Below are positions 54,206-62,388 of a stretch of DNA of 64,000 nucleotides, piece after piece. Numbering within the stretch: position 1 is the first letter of the stretch; every line of letters begins with the position of its first letter. The DNA comes from Pedobacter cryoconitis (GTDB taxonomy: Bacteria > Bacteroidota > Bacteroidia > Sphingobacteriales > Sphingobacteriaceae). The stretch is from the NCBI RefSeq assembly GCF_014200595.1, contig NZ_JACHCG010000001.1, positions 3,038,001-3,102,000 of the forward strand. Direction: 5' to 3'. Both the position numbers and the translations under genes were made by a program. The notes below the pieces were generated by a model, which searched no databases, was not told the origin of the DNA, and worked only from the letters and a program-made list of their open reading frames with translations.

Positions 54206-54835
54206 TTATTGAGGCCTGGAGATTTCCTTTTTTATTCTTTCCAGAATTTCCTTAGTTTCCTCAAAGCTAGTATGGTGATAAGCATGCATTCCAAGACTCT
54301 TGGCTGTTTCCACCTGGAATATTCTGTCATCAAAGTAATAACACTGCTCAGGTCTGGCTTGTGCGATCCCTAAAGCCAGTAAGAAAATATTTGGATCTGG
54401 TTTACGCATCTTTACATCACAAGAAGAAACAAAAGCATCAAAACACTCATGCAATTTAAATTTCTTCACTCTGTAAGTATTCAACTCTTTCCCTTCATTA
54501 TTGATTGAGATTACCCGAAAGCCACAATCTCTTTTCCATTCTTTCATCCACTGCAATAATCCGGGCAATTCTTTGGATCTGGAATAGACAAACTCTTTAA
54601 AATCTTCCCTGGTAAAATCTCTTGGATGATTAAAAATAACCGTGTCCAAATACTGATCCAGTGTAATGTTGCCGATTTCAAAAACATTGAAAATATAATT
54701 GTGCAGTGTATTCAGCTCATCATAATCAAGTCCGAATTTTTCCGCAGCTAATTTGCGGGAATCGTGTCCCCAACCGTTGGTTAGCAATACGCCACCGATA
54801 TCAAAAAAAAGTATCTTAGGTTCTGAAGTTTCCAT
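54206..54835 (-). CDS. HAD-family hydrolase
   Basis: A 209-residue haloacid-dehalogenase-like phosphatase. Motif I is FFDIGGVLLTNGWG (D, with G-G in the second acidic position, so DxG rather than DxD), motif II ISINNEG, and motif III/IV KPDPNIF with YYFDDRIFQVETAKSLGMHAY. The alpha-helical cap lies between motifs I and II. It resembles the YihX-like sugar phosphatase group, with substrate unknown. The missing second Asp in motif I is notable but occurs in the family. Confidence 0.88.
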   Translation of the reverse strand: METSEPKILFFDIGGVLLTNGWGHDSRKLAAEKFGLDYDELNTLHNYIFNVFEIGNITLDQYLDTVIFNHPRDFTREDFKEFVYSRSKELPGLLQWMKEWKRDCGFRVISINNEGKELNTYRVKKFKLHECFDAFVSSCDVKMRKPDPNIFLLALGIAQARPEQCYYFDDRIFQVETAKSLGMHAYHHTSFEETKEILERIKKEISRPQ

Positions 54836-54970
54836 AAGGTATGTTTAACAAGTTATTTTACTAACGTAAACTTAGCTAATTGCCTACAAAAACCCTTTAT
54901 TTTTATTTTACAGCTCAGGTGATTTTAGCTGCAACTGCTACAGTAGCGCAATCAGGGCATCGCGCAAAAA

Positions 54971-55003
54971 AAAACAGGCTATCTTTTGACGATAGCCTGT
55001 TTT
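54971..55003 (-). terminator. Terminator of the Oar-like receptor gene
   Basis: AAAACAGGCTATC and GATAGCCTGTTTT are exact 13-nt complements around a 7-nt loop, T-runs follow on both strands; it lies 21 nt after the receptor stop on the minus strand. Confidence 0.9.
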
Positions 55004-55023
55004 TTATCAGAAATGAAAAACGC

Positions 55024-58000
55024 TTAATTGAAGATATATCTTACCCCAATTTGTGCCTGCCAGCGTGAAACCTGGTCAGTATTTACTTTCGTGGAATTCG
55101 TTAACGGAATTAAATTATCCTTATCCAGGTAAGGGAACGAATAATTTGCTTTGCCTGTAACCGGATCAGTTCCCTGGTATTTAAGAACAGCAACCGACCC
55201 CGTATTAAATCCATTAAATGAATTTTCATATAAGCCCCAGTTACGGTTTAAGAAATTACCCAGGTTGATGATATTAAATTCAACCCTGATCGTATTTTTC
55301 TGACTTCTTGATTTACCAGATTTAACAAAGAAATCCTGAGTAATATTTAAATCAGCACGCTGGAAATAAGGTAAAATCACCCCATTTCTTTTCGTGTACT
55401 CTCCTCTGTGCTGGCTTAGATACTTATCCTGGCTAATAAATGAGTTTAATTGATTCCAGATTTGATCAGGTGTCCTGGTATCTCCTGCAAAATCAGCAAC
55501 TAAATTAATATCACCCTTATTTTTAGGAACGAACATCAAATCATTTGCCGCACCATCATTATTTGGGTCACCACTGGTGATATAAGAAACCGCACCATTA
55601 TTAGCAGATTCAAAGAATAAGCCAATTGAAGTTGCATAATTCTTGTGATATTCCTTTCTATAGGCCAGTGAAGCAATAAAGCGGCCTGGCATTACATAAG
55701 TACTATTTGATAAACTCTGGTCATTAGGATTACCAGTTGTTGGTCTGCCCGCCCAGATAATACTTGCCGTAGATCCACCATCATTTACATCCTTAGAGCC
55801 CGTATGCGTATAGGCAACATTCGCATAAAATCCATTCAGGAAACTCTTTTGCAACTGTGCAGTTACAAAATAAGAATAACCTTTATTCGTATTGGTCAGG
55901 TAGTATAGACCTGAGATATTTGGATTAGCTGCACTAACCGGTGCGCCATTGTTAGAAGTTCTGTTATTGGAAGTATAACGGATCTGTCCCTCAATACCAG
56001 GTAATGTATTATAACTATCAGGAAGAACAAGATTCTGATGATAAATAGCATTAATATCTTTCGTAAAAGATCCCTCTAAAGTACCAATAATACCAAATGG
56101 CAATTGCTGATCTACTGCAAGATTGGTTCTCCAGATTTTTGGGTATTTCAAATTAGGGTCTGTAACATCCAGCTCATAAGAAGTATTCGCTGCAACTGCC
56201 CCCGATGGACGATTACCATTCACATCCGGATTATAAATCAAACGCGGATCATTAGGCGTTTTAGTCCCATTCACCGTACCAGAACTAAATAATGTCCCTG
56301 TATTCGATGCTTGATTAGAAATCCATACGAATGGCGTTAAACCAGCAAATAATCCTGTACCACCACGGACCTGCGTCGTATGGTCACCATTCACATCCCA
56401 GTTAAAACCTACCCGGGGTGACAACTGAATCCTGCTTTTAGGCAATTTGGAAACATCTACCTGTATACCTTGCTGAAATGTTAATGCAGCTGCATTTGGA
56501 TTCGGGTCAAGCTTGGTAGGATAATAATTATAATCAGCTCTCAGACCATAAGTCAGTACAAAATTATCTCTTACACGGAACTTATCCTGCGCATATAAAC
56601 TAAAGTTGTAGGATTTAATACGGACTAAAGGCAAATCACCACCATTTGCAGCATTACGGTAATTATAAGCCGCAGCAGGAAGGTTATTGATAAAGTCTGA
56701 AGCAGAATTATAAGTATATAAACCATTATAATTTGGCGCAAACCCATTCACAAAACTCTGAGATTGATTACTCGTTCCTAAAGTGATTTCATGTTTACCT
56801 GCAAAAATTGTCAGATCATCTGAAAGCTGTCCAATATTTGAACTTAACAAGTTACCAGCTGTATATAATTCATAGCCAAAGCTTGTTAAAACGCCGCTCG
56901 GAGCAGTAATAATTTTCCCTGTAGCATCAGTTACCCCATTATCAATATCCACCATCGGTACATTTTTAGAAGATAATGGATCGCGGAAATCTCGTAAAGC
57001 GGAGTAGCCAACTGTTAATTTATTAGAGATGGTGTTACTGATTTTACTGTTCAGTTCCAGCATTCCGATATTAAAATTATTATTGATCGTGTAACCTGCA
57101 CCAAAGAAAGGCAGAGAACCAGGGCCGGCACCACGCGTAGACCCCGCACCAACTTTGTCGTTAATAATTCCTCCTGCACTATTTGGAGGCTGATTTTTGG
57201 ATGATTTTAGATAAAAGTACTTTGCACTTAAAGTATTGTTTTTATCAATATTCCAGTCCAGTTTTACAGTAATTTTATCACTCTGTGTCTTATAGCTATA
57301 GTTCTCATAAGCTCCCGGATCATAACCATATCTTGATTTTAAAGTATTGGCAATATCATCTAAAACTGATGCACTCACTTTTGAAACTGTTCCACCACTT
57401 AAACCAGGTCTTGAAGCAATAAATGTAGTACCTGGGTTACTGATCCTTTCCTGCTCACCCGATACGAAAAAGAACAATTTGTTTTTAATAATCGGGCCGC
57501 CTATACTCAATCCCCTGGTATTGTAATCAAAAGGTACTTTAGTTACTTCAGCAGTACCCGCTCTGTAACCAGTTAAACCAGTACCACGACCATAATAATA
57601 AACAGAACCTTTAATATCATTTGTACCTGATTTTATAACTGTATTTACACCCGCGCCAGTAAAAAATCCCTGGCGTACATCATAAGGAGCCAGATCAACC
57701 TGGATCTGATCAATTGCATCCAAAGAGATCGGCTGTGAATTCGCCTGCCCTCCCAAAGTACCAGAAAGGCCAAAAGAATTGTTAAATAAGGCCCCATCAA
57801 CCGTAATATTGTTAAAAGTGCTGCTTCTTCCTCCAAAACTCATTGCACTTGTGCTACTTGCAGAAGGAGTTAATTTAGTGAAATCTGCCAAAGACCTGTT
57901 AATAGTTGGTAAAGCATCAATCTGCGCCCGGGTAATTGTTTCCCTTGCACCAGTACGCGAGGAATTCATGACTTTACCTTGTGTACCCACTACTTTAACC

Positions 58001-58356
58001 TCTTTCAGATCAGTGGAACTATCATCCATTTTAACATTGATTGCCTGATCCTGGCCTATAGAAAGCGTTAAATTATTCTGAACGTATGGTTTGAAACCGA
58101 TATAAGATATTTTTAGTGTGTATGGTCCGCCAATTTTAACATTGATCAGATTGTAGCGTCCATTACTGCGGGTTTCAACCGCATAAACTGTACCTGTAGG
58201 TACATGTGTCAATACTACGGTTGCCCCGGGTATCGGCGCTTTCCCATCTGTTACCACACCATTGACCGAGGCAGTTGTGACTCCCTGGGCAAAAGCAGAA
58301 TTCCCTGCCCAGACCAAAGTCAGCAGCATTAATAATAAGCGTAAGTTTTTTTTCAT
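55024..58356 (-). CDS. Oar-like TonB-dependent outer-membrane receptor
   Basis: A 1110-residue receptor of the Oar-like group. It has a signal peptide ending SAFAQ, a carboxypeptidase-regulatory domain (about 30-110), a plug with NRSLADFTKLTPSAS and a FGGRSSTFNNITVDGALFNN element, and a long barrel. Oar-like proteins take part in adhesion, motility or protease export, and differ from SusC in having no SusD partner, as here. The ATG at 58356 starts the signal peptide; the longer reading is unlikely. It is single-gene with its own terminator. Confidence 0.92.
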   Translation of the reverse strand: MKKNLRLLLMLLTLVWAGNSAFAQGVTTASVNGVVTDGKAPIPGATVVLTHVPTGTVYAVETRSNGRYNLINVKIGGPYTLKISYIGFKPYVQNNLTLSIGQDQAINVKMDDSSTDLKEVKVVGTQGKVMNSSRTGARETITRAQIDALPTINRSLADFTKLTPSASSTSAMSFGGRSSTFNNITVDGALFNNSFGLSGTLGGQANSQPISLDAIDQIQVDLAPYDVRQGFFTGAGVNTVIKSGTNDIKGSVYYYGRGTGLTGYRAGTAEVTKVPFDYNTRGLSIGGPIIKNKLFFFVSGEQERISNPGTTFIASRPGLSGGTVSKVSASVLDDIANTLKSRYGYDPGAYENYSYKTQSDKITVKLDWNIDKNNTLSAKYFYLKSSKNQPPNSAGGIINDKVGAGSTRGAGPGSLPFFGAGYTINNNFNIGMLELNSKISNTISNKLTVGYSALRDFRDPLSSKNVPMVDIDNGVTDATGKIITAPSGVLTSFGYELYTAGNLLSSNIGQLSDDLTIFAGKHEITLGTSNQSQSFVNGFAPNYNGLYTYNSASDFINNLPAAAYNYRNAANGGDLPLVRIKSYNFSLYAQDKFRVRDNFVLTYGLRADYNYYPTKLDPNPNAAALTFQQGIQVDVSKLPKSRIQLSPRVGFNWDVNGDHTTQVRGGTGLFAGLTPFVWISNQASNTGTLFSSGTVNGTKTPNDPRLIYNPDVNGNRPSGAVAANTSYELDVTDPNLKYPKIWRTNLAVDQQLPFGIIGTLEGSFTKDINAIYHQNLVLPDSYNTLPGIEGQIRYTSNNRTSNNGAPVSAANPNISGLYYLTNTNKGYSYFVTAQLQKSFLNGFYANVAYTHTGSKDVNDGGSTASIIWAGRPTTGNPNDQSLSNSTYVMPGRFIASLAYRKEYHKNYATSIGLFFESANNGAVSYITSGDPNNDGAANDLMFVPKNKGDINLVADFAGDTRTPDQIWNQLNSFISQDKYLSQHRGEYTKRNGVILPYFQRADLNITQDFFVKSGKSRSQKNTIRVEFNIINLGNFLNRNWGLYENSFNGFNTGSVAVLKYQGTDPVTGKANYSFPYLDKDNLIPLTNSTKVNTDQVSRWQAQIGVRYIFN

Positions 58357-58556
58357 ATAGATGTTTTGTTGGATTAAACCTGCACAAGGCTGTGCTGAAT
58401 TAGAGATGAACCTCAAGCCTATGCAAATTATTATTTGGTTAAATGTTTTAGCTTTCTGAATTAAAAGCAGCACGAAGGTAAATGTCGTGCATTAAGTCAA
58501 GGTTAACAACATGTTAACTACTTAAAATCAAGTTTTCACTGATTTTAACCACAAAA

Positions 58557-58587
58557 AAAATCTCCGAAGCAAAGCCCCGGAGATTTT
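58557..58587 (-). terminator. Terminator of the DUF4142 gene
   Basis: AAAATCTCCG and CGGAGATTTT are complementary around an 11-nt loop, followed on the minus strand by T8. Confidence 0.85.
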
Positions 58588-58603
58588 CAATCGTATAAAA
58601 GAA

Positions 58604-59257
58604 TTAGTTTTTATGTTTTTTATCTACATTAGGTAAATCATCTCCTTTGGGGCCTGTATTTTTCAACTTAACCAAAGAATCAAGTTGAATAGCTGTTCGG
58701 TTATGCTCATTTAATATTGGTAACATTTTCAGAGCAAAAGATCTTAATTCAGGGTTGTCAAATCTGCTGGCACCATTAAATAAATCAATAGTTTTAGCAT
58801 GATCACTGACCATCATATCTATATAATTCTGATCATACTCGTTTCCCATCATTTGCTTCATTGCATCAAAGTGACTTTGTTCTGCTGAAGGCAATGCACC
58901 AGGTAACTTAATTCCCATGCCCGAAGCTAAAGTTTGAAGTTCACTATTTGCTTGTGTATGATCTTTGACCATTCGCTTCGCAAAATTCTTTACCGATTCA
59001 AGTTTTGTTTTTTGAAGTGTCAGATTACCGGTTTCAACCTCCATTAAGCCACCTACTGCTGCCTGCTCTATAAAAGAAGTTTCTTCTGGTTTGAGCTTTG
59101 ATGAATTATTCTTCTTTCCATCAGCAGCATGCGTATCTAATACCGTGTCAGCAGATAATGTTGATGTACCCTGACTTTCAGTTTTCGAAGACTGATTACA
59201 AGCCTGTAGGACAAATGCCGTACAGACAATAAGGATCATTTTTTTTCTATAATTCAT
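58604..59257 (-). CDS. DUF4142 lipoprotein
   Basis: A 217-residue protein with lipobox VLQAC and a DUF4142 domain. The domain pattern is clear: FIEQAAVGGLMEVETGNL, FAKRMVKDHTQAN, YIDMMVSDHAKTIDLF and FALKMLPILNEHNRTAIQL. These ferritin-like helical bundles have unknown function, and His pairs could bind metal. It stands between the Oar-like receptor and DUF1345 genes, all leftward but separated by terminators or gaps. Confidence 0.93.
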   Translation of the reverse strand: MNYRKKMILIVCTAFVLQACNQSSKTESQGTSTLSADTVLDTHAADGKKNNSSKLKPEETSFIEQAAVGGLMEVETGNLTLQKTKLESVKNFAKRMVKDHTQANSELQTLASGMGIKLPGALPSAEQSHFDAMKQMMGNEYDQNYIDMMVSDHAKTIDLFNGASRFDNPELRSFALKMLPILNEHNRTAIQLDSLVKLKNTGPKGDDLPNVDKKHKN

Positions 59258-59336
59258 ACTGTTGTTTTTTTATTTCTATCGTGTAAACAAAAAAACAACA
59301 AGTACGCTATGAAATGGTTTTTCTTAAATAAAAAGA

Positions 59337-60035
59337 CTATTTAGTCATGAGCCCGGAGATGATATTAATGCTCAAAGCAACGATTACCGTATTAAAAGCA
59401 AAAGAGACTAAACTGTGCATTAAAGCCAGGCGACGAATTCTCCTCGAGCTGATTTCGACATCAGAAACCTGGAAAGTCATTCCAATAACAAAGGAGAAAT
59501 AAGTAAAATCAAGATAATCAGGAGTTTTTTCTTCCGGAAACTCTAATCCTTCCTTATATTTGGATGAGTCTTCTTCTTTTCCCAAAGTAGCAGGTTTAAC
59601 CAGATTTTTTCCCTTTGACTCATAATAAAGATGCGCATATCTGAACACAAATATAGTATGCACTAATGCCCATGCGCACATTACAGCTGCTATTGACAAT
59701 AAAATATGTAATGTAAGTGCAGATCCCGTAAGATGCTGGGTTGATTTTAACAAAAGAACGACTACAAAAAGGCTCATTAATGCGGCCACCAATACAAACA
59801 TAAAAATAAGGGTGCGGTTATTATCCTGTACCTTTGAAATCTTCTTCATTTCAAGGGGATGTACTATAAAAATAGTTGCCCATGAAAGTCCTAACTGGGT
59901 TACCGCATAACCAATCCAGACTAAAATGAATTGCGTTGAAGCCGACATCTTACCGTAACACAATACAAAAACGGTCAATGCTACAATTAACGATAAGTAC
60001 AATTTATGGTGAGCGTCCAGCCTGGCTATATTCAT
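59337..60035 (-). CDS. DUF1345 membrane protein
   Basis: A 232-residue membrane protein with five or six predicted helices, including LSLIVALTVFVLCYG, ILVWIGYAVTQLGLSWATIF, TLIFMFVLVAALMSLFVVVLLL and a C-terminal FNTVIVALSINIIS. The DUF1345 signature YLDFTYFSFVIGMTFQVSDVE is present. The function is unknown. The ATG at 60035 starts a normal DUF1345 N terminus; an earlier start adds 11 residues. A clean hairpin lies upstream at 60084-60118. Confidence 0.92.
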   Translation of the reverse strand: MNIARLDAHHKLYLSLIVALTVFVLCYGKMSASTQFILVWIGYAVTQLGLSWATIFIVHPLEMKKISKVQDNNRTLIFMFVLVAALMSLFVVVLLLKSTQHLTGSALTLHILLSIAAVMCAWALVHTIFVFRYAHLYYESKGKNLVKPATLGKEEDSSKYKEGLEFPEEKTPDYLDFTYFSFVIGMTFQVSDVEISSRRIRRLALMHSLVSFAFNTVIVALSINIISGLMTK

Positions 60036-60083
60036 GAAGATGATAAATGATTTGAATTGACTACACAATTGTAATCAAATTAA

Positions 60084-60118
60084 AAATAAAAGCAGCAAGG
60101 ATATTGCTGCTTTTATTT
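60084..60118 (-). terminator. Terminator after the ECF sigma gene
   Basis: AAATAAAAGCAGCAA and TTGCTGCTTTTATTT are exact 15-nt complements around GGATA; it lies just after the sigma-factor stop on the minus strand. Confidence 0.85.
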
Positions 60119-60163
60119 GATCACACCTGAAGACGCTTTTAAAATAATCTGAATAGCGAATGA

Positions 60164-60691
60164 TTAATTAGTTCTGCGCATAAAATTATCGCTATGCATC
60201 TTTAAACTTTTTTTAAGAAGCTGTCTCGCAATATGTATTCTCGTTTTAACTGTACCAATTGGAATTTCCAGTTGTTCAGCAATTTCATGATATTTGAAAC
60301 CTTCAAAATACTTAAGGAAGGGAATATAATACTCGGGCTGTAATTTAGAAAGTGCTTTGTAAATGTCTTCCATAACAAACTTTCCATCACTATCATTTAC
60401 CGAGGCACTGAAGTGCAATTTATCTGAAGTGATTTCATCAGTCACTGTCATGATAGAATTAGTTTTCGTTGCTCTGCGGTAATTGTTAATGAAGGTATTT
60501 TTCATTATGGTATATAACCAGGCTTTAAAATTTGTTCCCTCCTTAAAATGGTTGGAGTAATTAATGGCTTTTAACATCGTATCCTGTACTAAATCGTTCG
60601 CATCTTCCATATCTCTGGTGAAAGAAATAGCGAATGATTGTAAAGAATCCTTGTAACTGTAAAGTCGAAAATTAAAGTCGTTGCTACTCAT
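60164..60691 (-). CDS. ECF-type RNA polymerase sigma factor
   Basis: A 175-residue sigma-70 family factor of the extracytoplasmic-function class. Region 2 has DANDLVQDTMLKAI and NFKAWLYTIMKNTFINNYRR; region 4 has YIPFLKYFEGFKYHEIAEQLEIP and GTVKTRIHIARQ. No anti-sigma factor is adjacent, so control may come from elsewhere. The ATG at 60691 is used because an earlier start adds 11 unlikely residues. A palindrome at 60817-60840 lies upstream. Confidence 0.93.
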   Translation of the reverse strand: MSSNDFNFRLYSYKDSLQSFAISFTRDMEDANDLVQDTMLKAINYSNHFKEGTNFKAWLYTIMKNTFINNYRRATKTNSIMTVTDEITSDKLHFSASVNDSDGKFVMEDIYKALSKLQPEYYIPFLKYFEGFKYHEIAEQLEIPIGTVKTRIHIARQLLKKSLKMHSDNFMRRTN

Positions 60692-60816
60692 AGTGTTTAT
60701 GTTTTTCTGATTATAGATAAACACAAATACAAACTACATACCAATTATTGGCTTAATTAGCTGACAGTTGGCTGACACAGGTAAAATATCAAGTTATACT
60801 TCAAATATTACGTCTA

Positions 60817-60840
60817 TATATGTAATATAATTTACATATA
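60817..60840. promoter_or_regulatory. 9-bp inverted repeat upstream of the sigma gene
   Basis: TATATGTAA and TTACATATA are exact complements around TATAAT, about 126 nt before the sigma-factor start. It may be an operator, but the AT-rich setting allows chance. Confidence 0.35.
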
Positions 60841-61235
60841 AAGACACATGTCTCAAAAACTATACACATTCGTCTAAACTATTCTGAACAAAATTAGACA
60901 AATAGATCAAAAGCACCTCCATGCAAATTTTAAACTATAATAACTTAATTTAAACGATTTAACAGCTGCTGGTTTTGAAACTACAAGCATTAAAAACGAA
61001 CGATAAGAATGGTCAATATCTAAAATAGATCAAGTCATAAACTTGTGGAGCAGGCTCTTTTTTAAGCATAAATTTTTGACACGCTCAACAGAAAGTCTTT
61101 GCTGTCATGGATGCTTTTATGGCTCTGGAAGTTGCGCTGAAAGCTTTTAATTTGCATGGGAATGACTCAGCCGAAACAAGGCCGGGCTATTAGTAAATAA
61201 ATTCAAAATAGCTAAATAATAACTCTATATCGGCC

Positions 61236-61268
61236 GGGTACTGCCTGAGTACTGCCCGAGTACTCGTT
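61236..61268. repeat. Three 11-bp tandem units
   Basis: GGGTACTGCCT, GAGTACTGCCC and GAGTACTCGTT follow one another directly. They are GC-rich relative to the surroundings. The function is unknown. Confidence 0.7.
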
Positions 61269-61460
61269 AGGGTGAGAGCAATGCTAAAGTAACGTGAGTC
61301 CATGGTAAGTCCAAGTAAAAACAACTAGTTGAAATGACTTAGAGTAAGTATGCTTAAAGGCTGTTTACAACCTGGTATCACCCCGATCTCTATTCAGGCA
61401 CAACTTAGGTCATAACCGGATGAAGATTATTGAAATTATAATTTCCCCTTGGACTAACCC

Positions 61461-61510
61461 ACGGACAACTGCGGACAATTGCAGACAGCTGCGGACAATT
61501 GCGGACATTT
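61461..61510. repeat. Five 10-bp tandem units
   Basis: ACGGACAACT, GCGGACAATT, GCAGACAGCT, GCGGACAATT and GCGGACATTT lie head to tail with a shared core GCGGACAATT. The period of about one helical turn suits repeated protein binding or slippage expansion. The array lies 64 nt before the small ORF start. Confidence 0.8.
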
Positions 61511-61573
61511 TTTACGCATCCGGATAATCTTTAACGCGAATAGCTTACATTGGTGGAAAAGCATTTATTTATT

Positions 61574-61786
61574 ATGGGAAGTTTAACGGGTAAATTTTCA
61601 AAGGGAATCCTGGGCGGTTTCATTTTTAAAGCAGCAGTTTGGAGTACGGGTTGTTTCAAAAGTTCTGTACCGGGCATAATGAAACAATCAATGGAAACCG
61701 AAAAAGCATCAGAGAACTTTCGTAAAAGTAGCAAGCCTGGAAAAATCAGGAAGGAGATAGCTAAGAATAAACAGCGATGGCTATAA
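61574..61786 (+). CDS. Short basic protein, possibly a truncated family member
   Basis: A 70-residue frame starting MGSLTGKFSKGILGGFIFKA and ending KEIAKNKQRWL, with a central PGIMKQSMETEKAS. It recalls N-terminal parts of longer Bacteroidota proteins that begin MG-x-GKF/SGK-like and contain P-G-x-MKQ, suggesting truncation to about a third of normal length; that similarity is from memory and uncertain. A hairpin follows 5 nt after the stop. An upstream start at 61550 is less likely. Confidence 0.45.
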   Translation: MGSLTGKFSKGILGGFIFKAAVWSTGCFKSSVPGIMKQSMETEKASENFRKSSKPGKIRKEIAKNKQRWL

Positions 61787-61790
61787 ATAA

Positions 61791-61818
61791 CTAAAGGGGA
61801 ACCTAAATTCCCCTTTAG
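61791..61818 (+). terminator. Hairpin after the short ORF
   Basis: CTAAAGGGGAA and TTCCCCTTTAG are exact 11-nt complements around a 6-nt loop directly downstream of the short ORF. The T-tract is weak. Confidence 0.6.
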
Positions 61819-62041
61819 TATATCAAACACACCAATTTGAGGGCTTAGTTTAAAAACAAGTACAAAGTCAACCTTGATTAAACCTAGCTTACCGGTAAAG
61901 CTAAGTAAGAGTTTTCGAACTGAAAATATTTTTACGTCAACAAGTCATTGACCTACGTCAACAACAATATCTGGTCGTTTTCGATCAGTATATAGTCTAT
62001 TCAGGCGGCAAAATATCTGATTCGGTATGCCCTTAAACTAA

Positions 62042-62071
62042 GATACTCCAGGTCATCCAACCTGGAGTATC
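62042..62071 (-). terminator. Perfect hairpin downstream of tRNA-Cys
   Basis: GATACTCCAGGT and ACCTGGAGTATC are exact 12-nt complements around CATCCA. On the minus strand it lies about 65 nt past the tRNA and may end its transcript, though no long T-run follows. Confidence 0.5.
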
Positions 62072-62113
62072 AACAAAACAAAACTTAGATCTAACCAAAA
62101 TCAAGTACCCTGC

Positions 62114-62130
62114 GCAATCTTTGAGATTGC
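62114..62130 (-). terminator. Short hairpin at the tRNA 3' side
   Basis: GCAATCT and AGATTGC flank TTG, starting 6 nt beyond the tRNA 3' end on the minus strand. It may be a processing or termination element. Confidence 0.4.
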
Positions 62131-62135
62131 AATTG

Positions 62136-62206
62136 ACGTCATGGGCGGATTCGAACCGCCGTTAAGGGTTTTGCAGACCCACACCTCACCACTCGGCCAC
62201 ATGACT
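62136..62206 (-). tRNA. tRNA-Cys (anticodon GCA)
   Basis: A 71-nt tRNA. The anticodon loop CTGCAAA gives GCA (62175-62177 region), the T arm is GGCGG-TTCGAAT-CCGCC, and the discriminator is U73, the hallmark of cysteine tRNAs. The D stem is GCC/GGT. The acceptor pairs AGTCATG with CATGACG, so pair 1:72 would be A-G, and 27:43 is T-T, both mismatched. CCA is not encoded. Confidence 0.9.
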
Positions 62207-62388
62207 ATTTTTTTGGAGAAAAGCACTACTAAACTTCTTCTTTTCTCCTTTGTAAATCCTTACAAATCTTTCTTTCTGCTAGCAAATATAATAATGTCTA
62301 CTTAAATAGTAGAATTTATTTTAAATATTTTTATTCTTTCTCATATTTTAAGCATTCAGCGGAAAGCCTTATCTTTATCAACTACACT

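Larger units (their letters stand above)
60692..61573. other. Long AT-rich intergenic region with repeats
   Basis: About 880 bases between the sigma factor and the small ORF at 61574. It holds a palindrome at 60817-60840, two short tandem repeats (61236-61268 and 61461-61510), and a 28-codon reading frame at 61107-61193 with good codon texture (MALEVALKAF) but no sign of being a complete gene. No other gene or RNA is recognised. Confidence 0.5.
61819..62135. other. Intergenic region before tRNA-Cys
   Basis: About 317 bases without a gene. It contains two hairpins downstream of the leftward tRNA and two copies of ACGTCAACAA (about 61933-61942 and 61954-61963). No ORF is convincing. Confidence 0.5.

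Noticed and set aside
54880..55068. A plus-strand frame of 62 codons near the Oar-like gene
   Set aside because: It reads through a terminator hairpin and into the receptor gene's end; no gene-like features.
61236..61510. CRISPR array or integron-like repeat array
   Set aside because: Units are only 10-11 bp, directly adjacent without spacers, and no cas or integrase gene is near.
61531..61830. A minus-strand frame of 99 codons opposite the short ORF
   Set aside because: The plus-strand frame has a family-like start and a downstream hairpin, while this one runs through the hairpin itself.
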